Shown here in pieces: positions 35,226-43,216 of a stretch of DNA of 64,000 bases (positions within the stretch are counted from its first letter, which is position 1; the number at the start of each line of letters is the position of its first letter). The notes below the pieces were generated by a model. That model was not told the origin of the DNA. It did not search any database and saw only the letters and a program-made list of their open reading frames with translations. Location: NCBI GenBank assembly GCA_016716675.1, contig JADJVG010000033.1:1-64000 (forward strand), given 5' to 3'. Position numbers and translations under genes: made by a program. This DNA comes from Hyphomicrobium sp. Its GTDB lineage: Bacteria > Pseudomonadota > Alphaproteobacteria > Rhizobiales > Hyphomicrobiaceae.

Positions 35226-36599
35226 CTAGCGTTCCTTGAAGGCCTTGGCGAACTGGTCTTCGATTGGTTTGACCAGATAAGACAGCGCTGAACGCTCCGT
35301 GGTGCGGATCTGGATTTCAGCGGGCATGCCGGGCACGAGCTTCAGCTCGCCGAGCCGCTTCATCTGATCCTCATCGATTTTGATGCGCGCCACGTAGTAT
35401 TCCAGATTGTGTTGCGGGTCGCGCGTCACTTCCGCTGAAATCGAGGCGATCGTTCCGTCGAGGCTCGGCGTGGTGCGCTGGTTGAACGCCGGAAAGCGCA
35501 CGACGGCCGTCTTGTGGGAACGCACCTGGTCGATGTCGTGCGTCGCAATCCTGGCTTCAACGATGAGCTTGTCGTCCTGCGGAACGATGACCATCATGGC
35601 GTCGCTGGTGTTGACGACGCCGCCGATCGTGAACACCGACATCTGATCGACGATGCCATCGGCGGGGCTACGGATTTCGATGCGATTCAACTGATCGAGT
35701 GCTGCAGTGCGCCGCTCGGACAGCTCGACGAGTTTGCCCTGCGTCTCGCGCAGTTCCTTGATGACGTCTGATTTGGCTTCGCTGTCGATCGACAGGCGCT
35801 GCATTTCGATCTCGGCAATTCTGTCTTTGCTCTGGCCTGCGGCGGCGGAAAGCTGCGCCATTTCACCTTCGATGCGCGCCTGCTCGCGGCGCATAGAGGT
35901 CATCTTTTCGGTGCGCACGAGTTGCTGGCGTTCGAGGCCTTCGAGGCCATCGAGTTCTTTTTTGATCAACGCGATTTCACGCGCCTTGGCTTCAGCTTGC
36001 GCTGTATTGCCGGCCGATTCCTGCCGCAGGCCGGTGATGCGTTCGCCGAGTTGCTGCTTTTGGTTGGCGCGCGTTTGAATGCGCGCTTCGAACAGCACCT
36101 GCTCGCCTTTGAGAATTTCGGCGACGTCGGGTTCTTGGCTGCGTGCGATCAGGTCCTGCGGGAAGACCACGGAGGGGGCATCGTCGCGTTCGGCCTTCAG
36201 CCGCGCCATGCGGCCGGTCAGTTCGTCGATCTGCTTGGTGACGAGTTGCAGGCTGGCGCGCGTCACGGTTTCGTCGAGACGGACCAGGATATCGCCTGTT
36301 TTGACGCTATCGCCGTTCTTGACGAGGATTTCCTTGATGACGCCGCCGGTCGGATGCTGCACCTTCTTGATGTTGCCGGCGACCACGACCGAGCCGCTCG
36401 CCAGAACGGCGCCGGCCATATCAGTGAATGCGGCCCAGCCGCCAATGCCGCCGAACAGAGCCAATAACGTGACGCAGCCGAGGATGATGTAGCGGCGAAC
36501 CGAGATGTCGTTGCGATCCAGAACCGGGCGATCCAGAACCGGGCGTGCCGGAGCGGGCAGCATGGAGGCAGCCGCCGGCACTGTGAGTGTGCTGGTCAT
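35226..36599 (-). CDS. Type I secretion periplasmic adaptor (HlyD/PrsE family)
   Basis: 457-residue membrane fusion protein that bridges the inner-membrane ABC exporter and an outer-membrane TolC-like channel. One N-terminal membrane helix (YIILGCVTLLALFGGIGGWAAF), the lipoyl-like half GSVVVAGNIKKVQHPTGGVIKEILVKNGDSVKTGDILVRLDET, a long coiled-coil hairpin (about 100-300), the second lipoyl half ending RIEIRSPADGIVDQMSVFTIGGVV, and the C-terminal beta-barrel. Its start overlaps the ABC gene's stop by 4 nt. No TolC-like gene is in the window. Confidence 0.93.
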   Translation of the reverse strand: MTSTLTVPAAASMLPAPARPVLDRPVLDRNDISVRRYIILGCVTLLALFGGIGGWAAFTDMAGAVLASGSVVVAGNIKKVQHPTGGVIKEILVKNGDSVKTGDILVRLDETVTRASLQLVTKQIDELTGRMARLKAERDDAPSVVFPQDLIARSQEPDVAEILKGEQVLFEARIQTRANQKQQLGERITGLRQESAGNTAQAEAKAREIALIKKELDGLEGLERQQLVRTEKMTSMRREQARIEGEMAQLSAAAGQSKDRIAEIEMQRLSIDSEAKSDVIKELRETQGKLVELSERRTAALDQLNRIEIRSPADGIVDQMSVFTIGGVVNTSDAMMVIVPQDDKLIVEARIATHDIDQVRSHKTAVVRFPAFNQRTTPSLDGTIASISAEVTRDPQHNLEYYVARIKIDEDQMKRLGELKLVPGMPAEIQIRTTERSALSYLVKPIEDQFAKAFKER

Positions 36600-38389
36600 G
36601 CGATCTCCTTGGTCTTTACGTTCGCATTCGCAGCACTATCCGAACGCGGCAGGGTGGCGGATGCCGCTTGCGGCGGAACGGTTTGCAGTGTCGTACGCAG
36701 CACGTCGTCTTTCGGTCCGAAGGCGCGGGCCTGGCCGTTGGCCATGACCAGAACCTTGTTGACGGCGGCCAGCGCCGAAGGCCGGTGTGCGATGACGATC
36801 GCGATGCCGCCACGTTGCCGGACGGCCGTAATCGCTTCGCTCAATGCGATATCGCCGGACGCGTCGAGGCTGGCGTTGGGTTCGTCGAGCACGACCAGGA
36901 ACGGGTTGCCGTAAAGCGCGCGGGCAAGCGCGACGCGCTGGCGTTCGCCGCCCGACAGCGAGCGGCCACTTTCTCCCATGCGGGTTTGATAACCGTCTGA
37001 CATCCGCACGATAAGGTCATGCGATCCGGCAGCGCGTGCGGCGGCAACGATTGCCTCGCTCGGCGCATTGGGATCCAAACGTGCAATGTTGTCGGCGATC
37101 GTGCCGTCAAACAGTTCGACCTCCTGCGGCATGTAGCCGATGTGGCGGCCGAGCCGTTCCGGGGTCCACTGATCAAGCGCGGCGCCGTCGAGGCGAACGG
37201 CGCTTGTCGGTGTGGCGGGTTGCCAAATGCCGACGAGCGCGCGAGCGAGCGTGGATTTGCCCGAACCGCTCGGGCCGATGATGCCAAGGGCATCGCCGCG
37301 CTCAAGGTCGAAGGATACGCCCTTTAAAACCGGCTCGCGTTGCCCTGGCGGAGCGACGACGAGGGATTCGACGTGCAGCGTGTTCTGCGGCGGCGGCAAG
37401 GCAACGAGATCATCGTCTTGTTCACCGACCGCCATCAAGAGATCGCCGAGCCGCTTGGCGGCGATGCGCGCCGAAACGAAGCTTCTCCAGTGTCCAATGG
37501 CGCTTTCAATCGGCGCTAGCGAGCGCGATACGGTGATCGAGGCGGCGATGATGGCGCCGGCTGACAATTGGTTTTCGATGACGAGGTAGCCGCCGAGACC
37601 GAGCACTGCGGATTGCAGCAACATGCGAATGACTTTGGTGACGTTGCCGATGCCGCCGGCCGCGTCGGACGCCTTGAGCTGGTGGGCGAGGTAAGCGTCG
37701 TTCAGCGCCACGTAGCGCGTTCCGATGTTGCGCGCCATGCCCATGGCATGGATCGATTCTGCATTGCGCCGAGCGGTTTCTGCGAGTGCCAAACGTTGCC
37801 CGCCCGCGAAGCTCGCGTCCTTCAAGGGTTTCGAGCTGCGATACTCGGTGACGAGCGTCAACACCACGAGAGCGGCCGCGCCGCCGACCGCCACCAGTGC
37901 GAGCGTCGGATGGAGCATGTAGACGAAGCACAGATAAATCGGAATCCACGGCAGGTCGAACAGCGCTGTCAGGCCCATGCCCGACATGAAGTTACGGATG
38001 GAATCGAGATCGCGCAGCGGCTGCATGCCGTCGCCGCCACCACGGCTCTTGAGCGGCAGCAACTGGACAGCGGCGAACACGCTCGGCGTCAATGTCTTGT
38101 CGATGCGGGTGCCGACGCGGCCCATGATGCGGGCGCGAATGAATTCGAGCAGGCCGTTGATGACGTAGACGCCGAACATCAGGATCGACAGGCCGATCAG
38201 CGTCGCCACCGATTGCGACGGCAAAACGCGGTCGTAGACCTGCAGCATGTAAAACGAGCCAGCGAGAGCCAGCACGTTGATCACGCCGGAAAATACGGCG
38301 ACGGTTGCCAGGATCGGACTGTATTGGCGGAGCAGCGAGCCAACCGGGTGCGATTGCTTGCGCGTTAACGACTGCATTTTGCGGGTCAT
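36596..38389 (-). CDS. Type I secretion ABC transporter permease/ATPase (PrsD family)
   Basis: 597-residue fused membrane and ATPase subunit. N-terminal exporter fold with about six helices (YSPILATVAVFSGVINVLALAG, SVATLIGLSILMFGVYVINGLLEFIRARIMGRV and others); the nucleotide-binding domain has Walker A GPSGSGKSTLA, the LSGGERQRVALARAL signature and Walker B FLVVLDEPNASLD. There is no N-terminal C39 peptidase or peptidase-like domain, as in PrsD/AprD exporters that secrete RTX proteins via C-terminal signals. Second gene of the operon after the HlyC-like acyltransferase. The substrate gene is not in the window. Confidence 0.93.
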   Translation of the reverse strand: MTRKMQSLTRKQSHPVGSLLRQYSPILATVAVFSGVINVLALAGSFYMLQVYDRVLPSQSVATLIGLSILMFGVYVINGLLEFIRARIMGRVGTRIDKTLTPSVFAAVQLLPLKSRGGGDGMQPLRDLDSIRNFMSGMGLTALFDLPWIPIYLCFVYMLHPTLALVAVGGAAALVVLTLVTEYRSSKPLKDASFAGGQRLALAETARRNAESIHAMGMARNIGTRYVALNDAYLAHQLKASDAAGGIGNVTKVIRMLLQSAVLGLGGYLVIENQLSAGAIIAASITVSRSLAPIESAIGHWRSFVSARIAAKRLGDLLMAVGEQDDDLVALPPPQNTLHVESLVVAPPGQREPVLKGVSFDLERGDALGIIGPSGSGKSTLARALVGIWQPATPTSAVRLDGAALDQWTPERLGRHIGYMPQEVELFDGTIADNIARLDPNAPSEAIVAAARAAGSHDLIVRMSDGYQTRMGESGRSLSGGERQRVALARALYGNPFLVVLDEPNASLDASGDIALSEAITAVRQRGGIAIVIAHRPSALAAVNKVLVMANGQARAFGPKDDVLRTTLQTVPPQAASATLPRSDSAANANVKTKEIA

Positions 38390-38477
38390 CGGTCCTGCGC
38401 TGTCTCGCGTTTCTGTTTCCGCTCAAGGCCTTAGCGGGTGCTTTAAGGCCGCGGTAAACACAATACGCACAAAACAG

Positions 38478-39017
38478 TTAGGCTTTGGTTTGCGGCTCTT
38501 CCGCAGGTTTGCGCTCCAGGCGGCCAACCGCGATGCGGCCATCGGGGGTAAGCGCTCTAAGCTTCGCTAGCTTGCCTGTGAACGTCTTGTCGGCGAGGCG
38601 GCGCAACAGTTCGTTAACGACTTTGGCGTCGCCGATCGTCTCGATGATCCACGGCTGGTCGCCGCTGCGCCAGTCGGCGGCGTCGAGCGTCAAATGCGGC
38701 TCGCGGCTCTCAGTGAGGCGCTGATCAACCTCGGGCGAGACCATGGCCCACCACGCGGCTGCGGCCAGTGCCGTCGCGCCGCCATCGGCCTGCTGCGTTC
38801 CCATAATGGCGAGCTGGCCGTGCGCGATGGCCGGCGTCAGATAGCACTGGGCATCGGCGAGCGTCATGCTGGCATGGCGGGGAGAGGCCATCAGAAGCGC
38901 CACGATCCGGCTAAAGGCGGCGGCGCGGGCATCGGCGGCGAAGCGCTGGACGCTGGCCGGATCGGCTGCGGCATCGCGCCCTGATGGGCTGGCTGACTGT
39001 GGCGATGAGGTCGTCAT
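38478..39017 (-). CDS. HlyC-like toxin-activating lysine acyltransferase family protein
   Basis: 179-residue protein resembling HlyC/CyaC enzymes, which acylate internal lysines of RTX proteins before type I export. The block ASPRHASMTLADAQCYLTPAIAHGQLAI aligns with HlyC SSPLHRNWPV...LPAIQANQ, preserving the catalytic histidine (H48), and AADWRSGDQPWIIE aligns with AEDWTSGDRKWFID. At the position of the second HlyC catalytic residue (Asp92) this protein has glutamate (E126). About 90 nt upstream of the PrsD-type exporter gene on the same strand, so it is probably cotranscribed. No RTX substrate is encoded nearby. I recognise the family by eye, not by search. Confidence 0.72.
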   Translation of the reverse strand: MTTSSPQSASPSGRDAAADPASVQRFAADARAAAFSRIVALLMASPRHASMTLADAQCYLTPAIAHGQLAIMGTQQADGGATALAAAAWWAMVSPEVDQRLTESREPHLTLDAADWRSGDQPWIIETIGDAKVVNELLRRLADKTFTGKLAKLRALTPDGRIAVGRLERKPAEEPQTKA

Positions 39018-39291
39018 GTTGCCGGAATCCCTTCAACCGGATGTTGATGCCAACGAATTTACCAGCTTGTGCTCCCGCCAACCAATTGATTTGGCGCTCT
39101 AGAACGCTGTTTTATATCTGCGAGGGGGTGGTGGACGTTGCTTATGCACAAGTCCGGCCTCATTCGTTAAACAAAGCGAAACCACTCTCGCTTCCGCTAC
39201 CAAAGTCGGATTACAGTGAAATCCAAGCCGCGGACGAGACATGTGCGATGTGCATGGCTGGTGCGGTGGCCGGGCTGCATAGAATTCCGTG

Positions 39292-40356
39292 ATGAGTGAC
39301 CCCAACATGGCTGCGACGACGACCACGCTTTCGACATTTCTTACCGATTGGGCGCTGGACGGCGCCACCCGCGGCGGCGTTGCCAAGACGGTCGAGGCGC
39401 TGGCGGCCAGCAGCATCGGCATGTCCGAGCTTGTCGCCAAGGGGCGGCTGGCCGGCAGCTTCAGCCGGGTGACGGCGCGCGCCGGCGAATTCGACGAGCA
39501 GAAGGAAATCGACGTTCTTGCGAACGAATCGATTCTGGAGGCCCTAAAGGCGGCACCCGTTGCAGCGCTCGCCTCGGAAGAATCCCCCGAACCAATTCTG
39601 CTCGACGAGTCCGCGCCGTTGCTGGTCGCGACCGATCCGCTCGATGGTTCATCGAACGTCGATGCCAACGTGTCGTTCGGCATGATCTTCTCGGTGCTGC
39701 CGCGTCATCCATCATCGACGGGAGAAGCCGCGTTCCTGCGGCCCGGTTCGCATCAGCTTGCGGCCGGTATCATCGTCTATGGACCACAAACCGTTCTCGC
39801 GCTGACGGTCGGCAACGGTACCAACATTTTCACGCTCGATCGCGACAGCAAGACGTACATTCTCACGCAACCAAAAATCGCGATTCCCGTGCAGACCGCC
39901 GAATATGCGATCAACGCTTCGAACGCGCGCTATTGGGATGAGCCGATCCGCATTTACGTGCACGACTGCGAGAACGGCGCCGATGGCCCACGCGGCCGCG
40001 ATTACAACATGCGCTGGACTGGCTCGCCGGTTGCCGACATTTTCCGCATTCTGTCGCGCGGCGGCATCTATCTCTATCCAGGCGATAGCCGCAAAGGCTT
40101 CCACCAGGGCCGCATTCGTCTGATCTACGAAGCCAATCCAATCGGCTGGATCATCGAACAGGCGGGCGGACACGCAACCACCGGCCATGAGCGGTTGCTC
40201 GATGTCGTGCCGACATCGCTGCATCAGAAAACGCCGTTGATCTGCGGATCGTGCGATGAGGTCGATCGCGTCCGCCGGCTCTACACCGGGCTGGGTTTCA
40301 AAGGCGAGCAGTCACCGCTGTTCGGGCGGCGCGGCCTATTCCGCGCGATGACCTGA
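39292..40356 (+). CDS. fbp: Class 1 fructose-1,6-bisphosphatase
   Basis: Dephosphorylates fructose 1,6-bisphosphate (and in autotrophs often sedoheptulose 1,7-bisphosphate). Start ATG 39292; a GTG immediately before it is an alternative. 354 residues with the diagnostic ALASEESPEP, TDPLDGSSNVDANVSFGMIFSVLP metal site and the C-terminal DSRKGFHQGRIRLIYEANPIGWIIEQAGGHATTG. Followed by phosphoribulokinase and ribulose-phosphate epimerase genes, so it probably functions as the Calvin-cycle phosphatase (cbbF) rather than in gluconeogenesis alone. Confidence 0.93.
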   Translation: MSDPNMAATTTTLSTFLTDWALDGATRGGVAKTVEALAASSIGMSELVAKGRLAGSFSRVTARAGEFDEQKEIDVLANESILEALKAAPVAALASEESPEPILLDESAPLLVATDPLDGSSNVDANVSFGMIFSVLPRHPSSTGEAAFLRPGSHQLAAGIIVYGPQTVLALTVGNGTNIFTLDRDSKTYILTQPKIAIPVQTAEYAINASNARYWDEPIRIYVHDCENGADGPRGRDYNMRWTGSPVADIFRILSRGGIYLYPGDSRKGFHQGRIRLIYEANPIGWIIEQAGGHATTGHERLLDVVPTSLHQKTPLICGSCDEVDRVRRLYTGLGFKGEQSPLFGRRGLFRAMT

Positions 40357-40422
40357 CGCTCCCATGCCGAACGCTGATTTTCCCGCCATCGCCGCTATCT
40401 CAGGAGGCACGTAGGTTCCCGG

Positions 40423-41298
40423 ATGTCGATTAAACACCCTATCATTTCCGTGACGGGATCTTCCGGTGCGGGCACGACATCCGTGCGGCACACGTTCGAG
40501 CACATCTTCCGCCGGGAGGATGTGAACGCGGCATTCGTGCAAGGTGATGCCTTCCATCGTTTCGGACGAACTGAAATGGAACGCGCCATGGCGGAAGCCG
40601 CCAAGAAGGGCAATCCGAATTTCAGCCACTTCGGACCGGACGCCAATTTGTTCGAGGATCTTGAAAAGCTGTTTCGCACCTACGCCGCGACGGGCACGGG
40701 CAAGGTGCGCGAATATATCCACGACCCGGTTGAATCTCTCGCTGCCAAGGTTCCGGTCGGCACGTTTACGCCGTGGACCGATATTGCGCCGGGCACCGAC
40801 CTGCTCTTATACGAGGGGCTACACGGTGCGGTCGTCAGCGAGACGGTCAATGTCGCGCGCTATGCGGATTTGAAGATCGGTGTCGTGCCGGTCATCAACC
40901 TCGAATGGATTCAGAAGATCGAGCGTGACCGCGCACTCCGTGGCTACACCACCGAAGAAGTGACAGCCGCCATCCTGCGGCGGATGCCGGACTATGTGAA
41001 TTACATCTGTCCGCAGTTCACCGAGACGGACATCAACTTCCAGCGTGTGCCGACGGTCGATACGTCGAATCCATTTACCGCGCGCTGGATACCGACGCCC
41101 GACGAGTCGATGGTCATCATCCGCTTCAAGGACCCGAAGGGTATTGATTTTGCCTATCTTTTGTCGATGATCCACGACAGCTTCATGTCGCGCGCCAATT
41201 CCATCGTGATTCCGGGCGGTAAGCTCGATCTCGCCATGCAATTGATTTTAACGCCGCTGATTTTGCAGCTGGTTGAGCGCCGCCGCCGTTCGGCGTGA
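40423..41298 (+). CDS. prkB: Phosphoribulokinase
   Basis: Makes ribulose 1,5-bisphosphate from ribulose 5-phosphate and ATP, the reaction dedicated to the Calvin cycle. 291 residues, the size of the proteobacterial class (no plant-type redox cysteines). It opens with the P-loop MSIKHPIISVTGSSGAGTTSV and contains NFSHFGPDANLFEDL, the VREYIHDP loop, LLLYEGLHGAVV (catalytic-base region) and KIGVVPVINLEWIQKIERD. Lies 66 nt after fbp and 100 nt before rpe. RuBisCO genes are not in this window. Confidence 0.95.
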   Translation: MSIKHPIISVTGSSGAGTTSVRHTFEHIFRREDVNAAFVQGDAFHRFGRTEMERAMAEAAKKGNPNFSHFGPDANLFEDLEKLFRTYAATGTGKVREYIHDPVESLAAKVPVGTFTPWTDIAPGTDLLLYEGLHGAVVSETVNVARYADLKIGVVPVINLEWIQKIERDRALRGYTTEEVTAAILRRMPDYVNYICPQFTETDINFQRVPTVDTSNPFTARWIPTPDESMVIIRFKDPKGIDFAYLLSMIHDSFMSRANSIVIPGGKLDLAMQLILTPLILQLVERRRRSA

Positions 41299-41400
41299 GG
41301 CGCGCCTGTGCGAAGGGTGAGGTTGGCAGTGCGGCGAATCCGGCTAGTGTTAAGCTGCGTTTGCGTCGCTCAAGACCCGTTGTAACCGCCGAGGATATCC

Positions 41401-42075
41401 GTGGCCCGTCCCATCATCATCTCGCCGTCCATCCTGTCTGCTGACTTCGGCCGGCTGTCGCAGGAAATCCAAGCCATCGATGCGGCCGGCGCCGACTGGA
41501 TCCATTGCGACGTGATGGATGGGCACTTCGTTCCGAACATCACGTTCGGTCCGCCGGTCATCAAGGCCGTGCGCGGCGCGTCTAAAAAAATCTTCGACGT
41601 GCATTTGATGATCGCTCCCGCTGATCCGTATCTCGCTGCATTTGCGGACGCAGGTTCGGACATCATCACGGTGCACGCGGAAGCCGGACCGCATCTCGAC
41701 CGGTCGTTGCAGGCAATCCGCGCGCTCGGCAAGAAAGCCGGCGTGTCGATCAACCCCGGTACGCCCGAGAGCATAATCGAATACGTGCTCGATCGGCTCG
41801 ATCTGATTTTGCTCATGACCGTCAATCCGGGCTTCGGCGGCCAGGCGTTCATTCCGGCGGTCGTCGATAAGATTCGTCGCGTCAAAGCGCTGGTCGGAGA
41901 TCGCCCGATCGACATCGAAGTCGATGGCGGCGTGACGCCGGAGACGGCAGGGCTTGTTGCGAAGGCGGGCGCCAATGTTCTGGTGGCCGGTTCGGCGGTC
42001 TTCAAAGGCGGCACGCCTGAGCGCTACGCTGCCAATATGGCCGCGATCCGCAAAGCCGCCGAAGCTGCGCGCTAG
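41401..42075 (+). CDS. rpe: Ribulose-phosphate 3-epimerase
   Basis: Interconverts ribulose 5-phosphate and xylulose 5-phosphate in the pentose phosphate and Calvin pathways. GTG start at 41401; 224 residues forming a TIM barrel. Metal and substrate residues are visible in SPSILSADFGRL, IHCDVMDGHFVPNITFGPPV, FDVHLMI, MTVNPGFGGQAFIP and IEVDGGVTPETAG. The stop overlaps the convergent epimerase gene's stop by 4 nt. Third gene of the fbp-prk-rpe group. Confidence 0.95.
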   Translation: MARPIIISPSILSADFGRLSQEIQAIDAAGADWIHCDVMDGHFVPNITFGPPVIKAVRGASKKIFDVHLMIAPADPYLAAFADAGSDIITVHAEAGPHLDRSLQAIRALGKKAGVSINPGTPESIIEYVLDRLDLILLMTVNPGFGGQAFIPAVVDKIRRVKALVGDRPIDIEVDGGVTPETAGLVAKAGANVLVAGSAVFKGGTPERYAANMAAIRKAAEAAR

Positions 42076-43079
42076 ACCTTGTAGAAGGCGCGATACCACT
42101 CAACGAACCGGCGGATACCAACGTCGAGCGGAATGCTCGGCTTGAAGCCGACGGCTTTCGTCAGTGCATCGACATCGGCGTATGTTGCGGGCACGTCACC
42201 GGGTTGCGCGGGCAGCAGGTTGCGGATGGCCGTTTTGCCGGTGGCCTGCTCGATCAACGCGATGAACGTCGAAAGCGGCACCGGCGTGTGATTGCCGATA
42301 TTGTAAATGCGGTACGGCGCGGATGAGGTGTCGGCGCGCGGCGCGTCGCTCGACCATTCGGGATCGGGCGTCGCCGTCATATCCAGCGTGCGCACGACGC
42401 CTTCGACGATGTCGTCGATATAGGTGAAGTCGCGGGCGTGGTGGCCGTGATTGTAGACGTCGATCGGTTTGCCTTCGAGAATGTTCTTGGTGAACTTGTA
42501 GGGGGCCATGTCGGGCCGACCCCAAGGGCCGTAGACCGTAAAGAAGCGCAGCCCCGTGAGCGGTATGCCGTACAGATGGGCATAGGTATGGGCCATCAGC
42601 TCGTTGGATTTCTTCGTCGCCGCATAAAGACTGAGCGGATGATCGACGCCGTCGCGCTCGCTGAACGGCATGCGGGTGTTGCCGCCGTAGACCGAACTCG
42701 ACGACGCGAAGACGCAATGGGCGACGGGGTTATTGCGGCAGCCTTCGAGTATGTTGAGAAACCCTTGAAGGTTACAGTCGAGATAGGCTTGCGGGTTTTC
42801 AATCGAGTAGCGCACGCCGGCCTGGGCGGCGAGGTGGACGACGGTATCGAATCTCTCGGTGGCGAACAATTCGGCCATGGCAGCGCGGTCGGCAATGTCG
42901 ATCTTCGCAAACCGGAAGCCGTTGCGGCCGTCGAGTTCGGCGAGGCGGGCGTCTTTCAGGCGGACATCGTAGTAAGCATTGAGATTGTCGATGCCGACGA
43001 CGCTGTCGCCGCGATCGAGCAGCGCGCGGGCCGTATGGAAGCCGATGAAGCCGGCGGCGCCCGTGACCAAGACTTTCAT
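42072..43079 (-). CDS. NAD-dependent epimerase, probably UDP-glucuronate 4-epimerase
   Basis: Extended short-chain dehydrogenase that would convert UDP-glucuronate to UDP-galacturonate. From the ATG at 43079 the 335-residue protein begins MKVLVTGAAGFIGFHTARALL (NAD-binding). It continues GIDNLNAYYDVRLKDARL (the family-typical NxYYDxxLK), HLAAQAGVRYSIENPQAYLDCNLQGF, ASSSSVYG, the catalytic YAATKKSNE and RFFTVYGPWGRPDMA. The YYDVRLK and GVRYS wording favours the uronate 4-epimerase over GalE. With ugd at 33530 it could supply galacturonate for the same glycan. Convergent with rpe. Confidence 0.88.
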   Translation of the reverse strand: MKVLVTGAAGFIGFHTARALLDRGDSVVGIDNLNAYYDVRLKDARLAELDGRNGFRFAKIDIADRAAMAELFATERFDTVVHLAAQAGVRYSIENPQAYLDCNLQGFLNILEGCRNNPVAHCVFASSSSVYGGNTRMPFSERDGVDHPLSLYAATKKSNELMAHTYAHLYGIPLTGLRFFTVYGPWGRPDMAPYKFTKNILEGKPIDVYNHGHHARDFTYIDDIVEGVVRTLDMTATPDPEWSSDAPRADTSSAPYRIYNIGNHTPVPLSTFIALIEQATGKTAIRNLLPAQPGDVPATYADVDALTKAVGFKPSIPLDVGIRRFVEWYRAFYKV

Positions 43080-43216
43080 GCTGTTTCCACCAGAGCTCGA
43101 GTGGCCTGCGCGAGAGGGTTGCGCGGAACGTAGGCTGCGCATAACAGACATTGCAGTGCCATGCCAGAGCGCCGCTGAAATCAGCGGACGGCGGGCGGCA
43201 ACGCCCGGAGCCAGGA

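Noticed and set aside
35226..39017. A linked RTX toxin substrate for the HlyC-like enzyme
   Set aside because: I looked for glycine/aspartate-rich nonapeptide repeats around the exporter and in the rest of the window and found none.
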